Program-made: the position numbers and the translations under genes
Origin: VRUE01 sp036376915
GTDB lineage: Bacteria > Actinomycetota > Thermoleophilia > Solirubrobacterales > 70-9
Direction: 5' to 3'
Assembly: GCA_036376915.1 (NCBI GenBank)
Contig: DASUZK010000017.1
Span: forward strand, 1-35,514
Length of the DNA: 35,514 nt
Shown here: positions 1 through 6,428 of the stretch, in pieces
Numbering within the stretch: position 1 is the first letter of the stretch
Layout of the letters: each line of letters begins with the position of its first letter
The notes under the pieces: generated by a model
The model's input: only the letters and a program-made list of their open reading frames with translations
What the model was told of the DNA's origin: nothing
The model's database searches: none

Positions 1-58
1 GTCATCGGCGGGCATCGAGTAAACGATCCCGGCAACGCTCGCCGGAAGGAGATCCACC
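1..58 (+). promoter_or_regulatory. Leader of secreted paralogue 1 with hairpin beside the Shine-Dalgarno
   Basis: Right-hand part of a leader found in front of all three paralogues; the rest lies outside the window. CCGGC (29-33) pairs with GCCGG (41-45) around the loop AACGCTC, and the stem runs directly into the Shine-Dalgarno AAGGAG (46-51), 7 nt before ATG 59. Pairing is kept in the other two copies despite base changes, so an RNA structure controlling ribosome access is plausible. No known riboswitch class was recognised. Confidence 0.45.
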
Positions 59-661
59 ATGAGACTCATCAAGATGTTCGGTCTCGCCGCGCTCGCGGCG
101 GTGGCGGCAATGGCATTCGTCGGCGCTACGTCGGCGTCGGCCAGCACCAGCACCCAGCTTTGCACTGCGCATACGGGTTTAACTTGTGGGGCTGGCAAAG
201 GAGTTGGCCTTGCACATTACTTTCTAGCAAGCGGCACGATAGGGGAGCTGTTAGCAACCATCGACATCTTATGCTTAGGAATCTTAGGAGCAATCACCCC
301 CTTAGGTTTAGGGAGCCCCCAATCGATTCACATGCAAATTTCAGCTACGAGTTGCGGCACCGGTTCTCTGCACAATAACTGCACGCTCACGGTTGATGAA
401 CAGCCTTTAGCCAACCTCTTAAAGACCGGGTTAGACGAAGGAGTACAGACCCTTGTAAGCGGCCGTTGGCATATCATTTGTACAAGCTTGGGCCTCGACT
501 GCGTATATGATCTCGAAGGCATTCAGTTCAACGTCGCTGAAGGGCACCTCACCGCGAATGAAACCCCCATGAACGAATTAGGCGGCAAATTTTTCTGTCC
601 CGACGAAGGATTCTTCGACGCGTTACTGGAATCCTCGGCGGACACGTACGTTCTCGGATAA
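59..661 (+). CDS. Secreted eight-cysteine protein, tandem paralogue 1
   Basis: 200 residues, function unknown. The N-terminus MRLIKMFGLAALAAVAAMAF is a Sec signal peptide, with cleavage likely after about residue 28 (SASA). The mature part has eight cysteines (C35, C43, C72, C99, C108, C141, C148, C180), enough for four disulfides outside the membrane. Landmarks shared with its two neighbours are CGTGS.HNNC, LGLDCVYD and ELGGKFFCPDE. The start is set by the Shine-Dalgarno AAGGAG. Codon use is odd: the signal-peptide part is GC3-rich, but the mature part has 12 TTA codons and many GAA, GCA and GGA codons. I recognise this only as a type of protein family seen in Thermoleophilia; no enzymatic motif is visible. 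Confidence 0.85.
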   Translation: MRLIKMFGLAALAAVAAMAFVGATSASASTSTQLCTAHTGLTCGAGKGVGLAHYFLASGTIGELLATIDILCLGILGAITPLGLGSPQSIHMQISATSCGTGSLHNNCTLTVDEQPLANLLKTGLDEGVQTLVSGRWHIICTSLGLDCVYDLEGIQFNVAEGHLTANETPMNELGGKFFCPDEGFFDALLESSADTYVLG

Positions 662-680
662 GAGCTTTAAAAGCAGCCAC

Positions 681-716
681 CACGCACCGATCCGTGAGCA
701 CGCGGATCGGTGCGTG
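681..716 (+). terminator. Hairpin after paralogue 1
   Basis: Perfect 14-bp inverted repeat (681-694 with 703-716) around an 8-nt loop, starting 20 nt after the stop codon. No T-run follows. The right arm is also found at about 1669-1684 in front of paralogue 3 without its left partner, so the arm belongs to the duplicated upstream segment. Confidence 0.55.
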
Positions 717-985
717 CGCCGGCTGGTCATCTCTCAAGGTGCAGGGAAAACGGGTGCCACTCTGCCTGGGGCACGGGTAGGGGACACCGAAGCTCGACAT
801 CGCGCCACGGGAGGCTCAGGATCGCCTGTGAGATGCCCGCCACTCGGCAGGCATCGAGCAAACGACCCTGGCAACACTCGCCGGAAGGAGATCCACGATG
901 AGACTCATCAAGACGTTCGGCCGCGCCGCTTTCGCGGCGGTGGCGGCAATGGCATTCGTCGGCGCTACGGCGGCGTCGGCTACCT
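698..985 (+). repeat. Duplicated upstream segment plus signal-peptide region, copy A
   Basis: About 200 bp of upstream sequence and the first 28 or so codons of paralogue 2 recur at 1667-1957 for paralogue 3. Identity is highest at both ends, in the block GCGCCGGCTGGTCATCTCT and from the Shine-Dalgarno through the signal peptide. The mature-domain coding sequences are much more diverged. This suggests duplication followed by conversion or selection acting on the leader and signal region. Confidence 0.7.
833..897 (+). promoter_or_regulatory. Leader hairpins of paralogue 2
   Basis: Two hairpins. An upstream one at 833-854 pairs ATGCC-GCC with GGC-GGCAT around ACTC, with one internal mismatch. 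A second, CTGGC (68-72 of the 800s) with GCCGG (880-884) around AACACTC, contains one G-U pair and abuts the Shine-Dalgarno AAGGAG. The arrangement matches the leaders of paralogues 1 and 3. Confidence 0.45.
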
Positions 986-1512
986 TCGACACCCAGTTCT
1001 GCAAAGTAAACGAAGGATTATTATGCCCAGCAGGTCAAGCGGAGACACACATTCACCGGGTGCTCAAGGCAGGCACGGTGGCTAGGTTATTAGCAGCAGT
1101 TACCGTCTTATGCTTAGGAGTTTTATCCGAAGAAGATGTCTTAGGATTAGGAAAACCGCAGGTAATTCATGCTAAATCGGTAGGAGGCTTATCGTTCTCT
1201 GGCTGCGGCACCGGCTCCGCGCACAACAACTGCACGGTGACCGTTCAGGAGGCGCCTTTATACCATCTGTTAAAGATTGGCCCAGGCGAAGGGGCATTAA
1301 CTTTCTTAAGTGGCAGAAAGCGGGTTCAGTGCCCCAATGTAGGTATTGACTGCGTATACGACCTCGCAGGTTCTGAATTTGCAGTCGCTAACAACCTCTT
1401 CATTGCAAATGAAGCTCCCTCCGTTGAATTAGGCGGAAAATTCTTCTGCCCCGATGAAGCGCTTTTTGATGCGGAATTAGAATCGTTATTAGCTAGCTAC
1501 ATCAAGAGCTAA
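898..1512 (+). CDS. Secreted eight-cysteine protein, tandem paralogue 2
   Basis: 204 residues, unknown function, the most divergent of the three. The signal peptide starts MRLIKTFGRAAFAAVAAMAF. The same eight cysteines occur (among them C35, C43, C72), with motifs CGTGSAHNNC, GIDCVYD and ELGGKFFCPDE. The start follows GGAAGGAG 8 nt upstream. It carries 18 TTA codons, including three TTA-TTA pairs, all after the signal peptide. It has an insert of about four residues before the CGTGS motif compared with paralogue 1 and ends YIKS instead of the LG ending of its neighbours. Likely a secreted disulfide-stabilised domain; the partner or substrate cannot be told from sequence. Confidence 0.85.
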   Translation: MRLIKTFGRAAFAAVAAMAFVGATAASATFDTQFCKVNEGLLCPAGQAETHIHRVLKAGTVARLLAAVTVLCLGVLSEEDVLGLGKPQVIHAKSVGGLSFSGCGTGSAHNNCTVTVQEAPLYHLLKIGPGEGALTFLSGRKRVQCPNVGIDCVYDLAGSEFAVANNLFIANEAPSVELGGKFFCPDEALFDAELESLLASYIKS

Positions 1513-1546
1513 GTCATAAAAGCTTTCTCGAGACTCCCTTGATGTA

Positions 1547-1580
1547 CCACAGGCACCTCGGACTTCCGGGGTGCCTGTGG
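1547..1580 (+). terminator. Strong hairpin terminator after paralogue 2
   Basis: A 15-bp stem with one G-U pair (1547-1561 with 1566-1580) and the loop ACTT, followed by a moderately T-rich tract (TCTGTGTGTATCGTTTCG). It lies 34 nt past the stop codon. Confidence 0.75.
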
Positions 1581-1666
1581 TCTGTGTGTATCGTTTCGCT
1601 CCTCGCGACCGTGCTCGATATTTGCCTGGAGGAAAGAATCCAGGAGCCATATACCAGATTCGTGCG

Positions 1667-1957
1667 CACGCGGATCGGTGCGTGCGCCGGCTGGTCATCT
1701 CTCTAGGTGCGGGGAAAATCGGGGCGCCTCTTGGGTGGGTCATGAGTAACGGACAGCAAGGCTCGACAGCGCAAGGCAGAGCGCTCAGGATCAACCGGTG
1801 AAAAGCCCGCCCCTTCGGGCGGGCATCGAACAAACGAGCCCGACAACGCTCGTCGGAAGGAGATCCACCATGAGACTCATCAAGATGTTCGGCCTCGCCG
1901 CGCTCGCGGCGGTGGCGGCAATGGCGTTCGTCGGCGCTGCGCCGGTGTCGGCTACGA
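1667..1957 (+). repeat. Duplicated upstream segment plus signal-peptide region, copy B
   Basis: Second copy of the segment at 698-985. It starts at GCACGCGGATCGGTGCGTGC and runs through the Shine-Dalgarno into the signal-peptide codons of paralogue 3. The intergenic stretch in front of it (1581-1666) holds only a weak CCTGGA/TCCAGG inverted repeat (1625-1644) and no gene. Confidence 0.7.
1805..1869 (+). promoter_or_regulatory. Leader hairpins of paralogue 3
   Basis: An 8-bp GC hairpin (GCCCGCCC with GGGCGGGC, loop CTTC, 1805-1824) is followed by CCGAC (1840-1844) pairing with GTCGG (1852-1856) around AACGCTC. Against paralogue 1 the fourth pair changes from G-C to A-T with pairing kept, a compensatory change next to the Shine-Dalgarno AAGGAG. 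Confidence 0.5.
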
Positions 1958-2472
1958 GCACGCAGGTCTGCAACTCCCACACAGGCTTAACCTGTGGGGC
2001 TGGACAAGGAGCAGGCACGATCCACGCGGTTCTCGCGGCGGGCACGGTCTTAAAGATCTTAGCCCTCATAAATATCTTATGTTTAGGAGAGTTATGGGAA
2101 TCCACTGCTTTAGGGTTAGGGAATCCACAGTCAATCCATTTCACAAGCAAAATAGCCACTGGCTGTGGCACGGGATCGGCGCATAACAACTGTACGTTAA
2201 CTACACAAGAACAACCCTTAGCCAATCTATTAAAGACCGGGTTAGATGAAGGCACCTTGACATTAACAAGTGGCCGTTTACGTCTACAGTGCTCCAATCT
2301 TGGCCTCGACTGCGTATATGACGCAGAAGGCATGGAACTCTGGGGTGGGGGCACGCACTGGACCATGGAAGAAACACCTACCAACGAATTAGGCGGCAAA
2401 TTCTTCTGCCCCGATGAAGGGCTCGTTGACTCGTTAATGGAAACGTTAACGGACGCGCATATTCTCGGATAG
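1870..2472 (+). CDS. Secreted eight-cysteine protein, tandem paralogue 3
   Basis: 200 residues, unknown function, closest to paralogue 1. An in-frame upstream start at 1798 is rejected, because ATG 1870 has the conserved Shine-Dalgarno and begins the signal peptide MRLIKMFGLAALAAVAAMAF. The eight cysteines and the motifs CGTGSAHNNC, LGLDCVYD and ELGGKFFCPDE are conserved. It holds 17 TTA codons, none in the signal peptide. Two tryptophans and a glycine-rich stretch (WGGGTHW) before the last motif are private to this copy. It ends the tandem array and is followed by two terminator-like hairpins. Confidence 0.85.
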   Translation: MRLIKMFGLAALAAVAAMAFVGAAPVSATSTQVCNSHTGLTCGAGQGAGTIHAVLAAGTVLKILALINILCLGELWESTALGLGNPQSIHFTSKIATGCGTGSAHNNCTLTTQEQPLANLLKTGLDEGTLTLTSGRLRLQCSNLGLDCVYDAEGMELWGGGTHWTMEETPTNELGGKFFCPDEGLVDSLMETLTDAHILG

Positions 2473-2478
2473 ATCAAA

Positions 2479-2519
2479 GGCGGAACCGCACCTCCAGGTT
2501 TGCCGAGGTGCGGTCCGCC
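2479..2519 (+). terminator. Hairpin terminator after paralogue 3
   Basis: GGCGGAACCGCACCTC pairs with GAGGTGCGGTCCGCC, giving 15 bp with one bulged A and a 10-nt loop. It starts 6 nt after the stop codon. Confidence 0.7.
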
Positions 2520-2548
2520 CACTCTCGATACCCGTCGACATGCCTTGA

Positions 2549-2576
2549 GCATGCGCCTTTAGGCGCGTGCGCGTTT
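2549..2576 (+). terminator. Second hairpin with T-run
   Basis: GCATGCGCC pairs with GGCGCGTGC (one G-U) around TTTA, followed by GCGTTTT. A canonical intrinsic terminator, a back-up to the one at 2479. Confidence 0.6.
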
Positions 2577-2579
2577 TCG

Positions 2580-2814
2580 ATATGCTGTGGTTTGCAGGCA
2601 AATGTGATGCATCAGCTTTTGGGTCTGAGCGCGTTGGAGAAATCGCCTTGATTGGCGGTCGGCGAGCTGTTATTTCATGCACATCCCTTGCCAGGCAGTA
2701 GAAACCAGCGTAGCTGGGGACTCCGGCTCGGTCTGTGGGTGTTTTGGACAGCGTTCGGTGCTGAAGCCCTACCGAGCGTGTTGCGATCAACCCAGTGTCG
2801 ACCCCTACATTTCG
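2580..2814. other. Gene-free stretch between the secreted array and metH
   Basis: About 235 bp, less GC-rich than the flanking genes. No open frame has a plausible start, Shine-Dalgarno or recognisable product, and I see no RNA gene or large repeat. It may be decayed sequence at the edge of the accessory block. Confidence 0.4.
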
Positions 2815-5800
2815 TCAGCTGGGGGCCGACCGGTGAGAGTGGGCGGGGCCGGCGGCCCCGCCCACTCTCCCACGCTCGGTGCCGGCGATCAGCTCGTCGG
2901 GGGCCTCGTCCTCAGGGATGAAGCCCGACTTCATGCCGAAGTAGACGGCCTGGGGGTGGTGGGCGACGATCGCGACCGTCGACTGCTCGGGCAGGACGGC
3001 GTAGCCGCCGGAGAGGGTCATCCCGATCTGCTCGAGGTCGAGCAGGCGCCAGACCTTCTCGTGCTCGGACTGGTCCGGGCAGGCGGGGTAGCCCCAGGAG
3101 TAACGGCGGCCCTGGTCGAGCGGTATGGAGAGGTCGCGGCGGACCTCTGAGTGCAGCCACTCGGCCAATCCCTCCGCCGCCTGCACGCCGAGGCCGTGGA
3201 CGAAGAGCTGCTCGGCGAACTCGCCTTCGCGCTCGAGGCGCTCGATCAGCTCGGTCACCTCGGGGCCGACCGTTACGCCCTGCAGGGCGACGACGTCGCG
3301 TTCGCCGGACTCCAGCGGGCGGAAGAAGTCCGCCAGGCAGATCCGGTCGTGCTTGGGCTGGCGCGGGAAGGCGAGCCGCTCGAGCTCGCTTTCTGGATCC
3401 TCTGGATCGAAGACGACCAGCTCGTTGCCGTCGGCCGCCGCCGGGAAGTACCCGAGCCTGGCCCGTGGGTGAAGGTAGTCCTGCTCGCTCCACATGCGCT
3501 CGAGGCGAGGTGCGAAGCCCTCCTCGCCGTCGACTCCCTCGACCAGCTGCCGCCAGGCCTCGCCCTTTACCCCCCGCCCGCCCCAGTGCAGCTTGAAGAG
3601 CACGTGGCGGTCGAGGTGGGGAAAGACCTCGTCGAGGTCGACCTCGACCTCGCGCACGCCCCAGAAGGGCGGCTCGGGGATCGGCACGTCGGTGTGGGCC
3701 GCCGAGCGGACGCTCGCGTCGGTGGTCGGCGGTCCGTCGTCGGCCTTCGCCGGCTTCTCGCGCAGCTCCTGTGCCTCGGCGCGGATCCGCGCGACCAGCG
3801 CCTCGCGCGCCTCCTCGTCGACCAGCGCGTCCATCGTGTCCAGCCCCTGGAAGGCGTCCTTGCAGTAGAAGACGCCGGGCCCGTAGACCTCGTCGGATTC
3901 CTTGCCTTGCGGGTAGAGCGTGCGGCGGCCGAAGTCGCGGTTGATCGCCGCGCCGCCGATCAGCACCGGGAACCCGAGCCCGCGCTGGTGCAGCTCCTGG
4001 ACGCAGATCGGCATCTGCTTGGAGGTTGAGACGAGCAGGGCGGAGAGGCCGATCGCGTCGGCCTCGTTCTCGACCGCGGCCGCGATGATCGCGTCGACCG
4101 GGACCTGCTTGCCGAGGTCGATCACCGTGTAGCCGTTGTTGGTGAGGATCGTGTTGACCAGCGACTTGCCGATGTCGTGCACGTCGCCGAAGACGGTGGC
4201 GATCACCACCTTGCCCTTGGTGTGGCCGTCGATCCGGTCGAGGTAGTTCTCGAGCTGCGCCACGGCGCGCTTCATCGCTTCGGCCGACTGCAGGACGAAG
4301 GGCAGGATCAGCTCGCCGGCGCCGAACTTGTCGCCGACCTCCTTCATCGCCGGCAGCAGCACCTCGTTCAGCGTCGGCACGGCGCCGATCTTCTCGACCG
4401 AGCGGTCGATCCACACCTCGATCCCGTCCTTCTTGCGGCGCAGGACGTGCCAGTGCAGGGCCTCCTCGGGCTCCATCCCCTCGGTCGGGTCGCCCGCCTC
4501 CTCGGCGGCCTCCTCGCCCTTGGACTCGAAATGGGCGATGAAGCGCTCCAGCGCGTCCTCGCGGCGGTCGAAGACGAGGTCGTCGGTCAGCTCGCGCTCC
4601 TCGGCGGAGATCTCCGAGTAGGGCGTGATGTGGTTGGGGTTGACCATCGCCAGGTCGAGACCGGCCTCGACGCAGTGGTGCAGGAAGACCGAGTTGAGCA
4701 CCGCGCGGGCCGGTTGCGAGACGCCGAAGGAGACGTTGGAGACCCCGAGCGAGGTCTTGACGCCGGGCAGCTCGGCCTTGATCCGGCGGATGCCCTCGAT
4801 CGTCTCGACCGCCGAGGGCCGCCACTCGGCCTCTCCCGTGGTCAGGGTGAAGGTGAGCGCGTCGAAGATCAGCGCCTCGGGGTCGAGGCCGTGGTCCTCG
4901 CAGGCGATGTCGCGGATGCGCTTGGCGACCTCGACCTTGCGCTCCGCCGTCTTCGCCATCCCGACCTCGTCGATCGTCAGCGCGATCAGCGCCGCGCCGT
5001 GGGCCTTGGCGATCGGCACGACGACGTCGGCCTTGTCGCGGCCGGCCTCGAGGTTGACCGAGTTGACGATCGCCCGCCCGGGGATCTGCTCCAGCGCGGC
5101 CCGGATCACCTCCGGCTCGGTCGAGTCGACCTGGATCGGCGCCGGCTGGGTCAGCGAGATCCGCTTCACCACCGCCGCCATCTGCTCGTCCTCGTCGGAG
5201 CGCTCGGTCAGCGCCACGCAGACGTCGAGCACGTGGGCGCCGCCCTCGACCTGGTCCTCGGCGACCTGGACCAGGCCGTCGTAGTCGTCGGCGAGCAGCA
5301 GCTCCTTCGCCTTGCGCGAGCCCTGCGAGTTGACCCGCTCGCCGACCAGGGTCGGCCGCGGTTCCTGGACCAGTGGGGTGGAGGTCATCATCGAGGAGAG
5401 CTGGGAGGGGCCCGATGCCGGGCGCTCGCCGGGCACGCGCCCGTCGACCCGCGCGCGGATCGCCGCGACGTGGGCGGGCGTCGTGCCACAGCAGCCGCCG
5501 ACGATGCCGACGCCGTAGCGCTCGACGAACTCGCCCAGGGTCGCCGCCAGCGGCTCCGGCTCTTCGGGGAAGATCGTCTCGCCGTCCGGTCCCTGCAACG
5601 GCAGGCCGGCATTGGGGATGCAGTGGACCGGCAGCGGGCTGTTCTCGCCGAGGAAGCGGATCGCGTCACGCATGTCCTCGGGCCCGGTCGAGCAGTTGAG
5701 CCCGATCACGTCGACGTCGAGCGCCGCCAGCGTCGTCAGCACCGCCCGGACGTCGGTGCCGAGCAGCATCTTGCCGCCCTGGGGCAGGAGCGAGACGCTG

Positions 5801-6366
5801 GCCTGGATCGGCAGCCCGCGGCCCGTCGCCGCGAACGCCTCGCGGGCGCCGAAGATCGCCGCCTTCACCTCGAGGATGTCCTGCGCGGTCTCGACGATGA
5901 TCAGGTCGGCGCCGCCTTCGACCAGGCCACGGGCCTGCTCGGCGAAGACCTCGACCAGGCGGGCAAACGAGATGTCGCCCAGGGTCGGATCCGTGGAGGC
6001 GGGGAGGAACCCGGTCGGCCCGATCGAGCCGGCGACGAAGCGGTCGGGCCCAGCGGCCTTGCGGGCGATCTCGGCCGCCCTGACGTTGATCTCCAGCGTG
6101 TGCTCGCCCAGGCCCCACTCTTCGAGCTTCAGCCGCGAGCCCTGGAAGGTGTCGGTCTCGACCACCTCGGCGCCGGCGTCCAGCATCGATGCGTGCACGC
6201 CCTCGATCACGTCGGGCCGGTTCAGCACCAGCGCCTCGTGGCACTTGCCCTCGAGCCCGCCGTAGTCCTCCTGGGTCAGCTCGAACTGCTCCAGCGTCGC
6301 GCCCATGCCGCCGTCGAAGACGACGACGCGCTCGCGCGTAGCGGCTATGAAGTCACGCTCGGCCAT
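2815..6366 (-). CDS. metH: Cobalamin-dependent methionine synthase
   Basis: 1183 residues, slightly shorter than E. coli MetH. It transfers the methyl of 5-methyltetrahydrofolate to homocysteine through methylcobalamin in the cytosol. Domains in order: homocysteine-binding (about 1-310) with zinc ligands C225, C292 and C293 (LNCSTG, GGCCGTTP); pterin-binding (about 325-620); B12 cap and Rossmann domain (about 630-880) with DVHDIGK at 728-734, H730 being the cobalt ligand; and the reactivation domain (about 930-1165) with the SAM-binding motif GYPACPD. The last 15 or so residues are encoded by the terminator stem and are probably a non-functional tail. A TAGCCT box lies 9 nt before ATG, so the transcript is leaderless or nearly so and has no room for a B12 riboswitch. 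Confidence 0.97.
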   Translation of the reverse strand: MAERDFIAATRERVVVFDGGMGATLEQFELTQEDYGGLEGKCHEALVLNRPDVIEGVHASMLDAGAEVVETDTFQGSRLKLEEWGLGEHTLEINVRAAEIARKAAGPDRFVAGSIGPTGFLPASTDPTLGDISFARLVEVFAEQARGLVEGGADLIIVETAQDILEVKAAIFGAREAFAATGRGLPIQASVSLLPQGGKMLLGTDVRAVLTTLAALDVDVIGLNCSTGPEDMRDAIRFLGENSPLPVHCIPNAGLPLQGPDGETIFPEEPEPLAATLGEFVERYGVGIVGGCCGTTPAHVAAIRARVDGRVPGERPASGPSQLSSMMTSTPLVQEPRPTLVGERVNSQGSRKAKELLLADDYDGLVQVAEDQVEGGAHVLDVCVALTERSDEDEQMAAVVKRISLTQPAPIQVDSTEPEVIRAALEQIPGRAIVNSVNLEAGRDKADVVVPIAKAHGAALIALTIDEVGMAKTAERKVEVAKRIRDIACEDHGLDPEALIFDALTFTLTTGEAEWRPSAVETIEGIRRIKAELPGVKTSLGVSNVSFGVSQPARAVLNSVFLHHCVEAGLDLAMVNPNHITPYSEISAEERELTDDLVFDRREDALERFIAHFESKGEEAAEEAGDPTEGMEPEEALHWHVLRRKKDGIEVWIDRSVEKIGAVPTLNEVLLPAMKEVGDKFGAGELILPFVLQSAEAMKRAVAQLENYLDRIDGHTKGKVVIATVFGDVHDIGKSLVNTILTNNGYTVIDLGKQVPVDAIIAAAVENEADAIGLSALLVSTSKQMPICVQELHQRGLGFPVLIGGAAINRDFGRRTLYPQGKESDEVYGPGVFYCKDAFQGLDTMDALVDEEAREALVARIRAEAQELREKPAKADDGPPTTDASVRSAAHTDVPIPEPPFWGVREVEVDLDEVFPHLDRHVLFKLHWGGRGVKGEAWRQLVEGVDGEEGFAPRLERMWSEQDYLHPRARLGYFPAAADGNELVVFDPEDPESELERLAFPRQPKHDRICLADFFRPLESGERDVVALQGVTVGPEVTELIERLEREGEFAEQLFVHGLGVQAAEGLAEWLHSEVRRDLSIPLDQGRRYSWGYPACPDQSEHEKVWRLLDLEQIGMTLSGGYAVLPEQSTVAIVAHHPQAVYFGMKSGFIPEDEAPDELIAGTERGRVGGAAGPAHSHRSAPS
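2835..2869 (-). terminator. Terminator overlapping the 3' end of metH
   Basis: Perfect 16-bp GC inverted repeat (2835-2850 with 2854-2869) with a 3-nt loop, lying inside the last codons of metH. It could also stop transcripts coming from the opposite side. Confidence 0.65.
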
Positions 6367-6375
6367 GATCCAAAG

Positions 6376-6381
6376 AGGCTA
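6376..6381 (-). promoter_or_regulatory. -10 box of metH
   Basis: TAGCCT on the minus strand, 9 nt before the metH ATG, in the 62-nt gap after the aldehyde dehydrogenase gene. It gives metH its own start of transcription. Confidence 0.5.
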
Positions 6382-6428
6382 CCGGGGAGGCCGAAAGTCC
6401 CAGCAACCACACATGCACAGCGTCGGTG

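Noticed and set aside
698..897. c-di-AMP or c-di-GMP riboswitch in the leaders of the secreted paralogues
   Set aside because: I compared the conserved blocks with the consensus elements I remember and found no convincing match; the hairpins are reported instead as an unassigned structure.
59..2472. CRISPR or phage origin of the repeated block
   Set aside because: The repeats are gene-sized paralogues with leaders, without spacers, integrase, att sites or phage genes.
2580..2814. tRNA or other RNA gene in the gap before metH
   Set aside because: No cloverleaf, T-loop GTTCRA or other conserved RNA motif could be found by eye.
2677..3150. Small plus-strand frames crossing the end of metH
   Set aside because: They have no Shine-Dalgarno or recognisable product and overlap the terminator and the metH coding region.
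6367..6428. B12 or SAM riboswitch in front of metH
   Set aside because: The gap is only 62 nt, the -10 box lies 9 nt before ATG, and no B12-box or SAM-type stems are visible.
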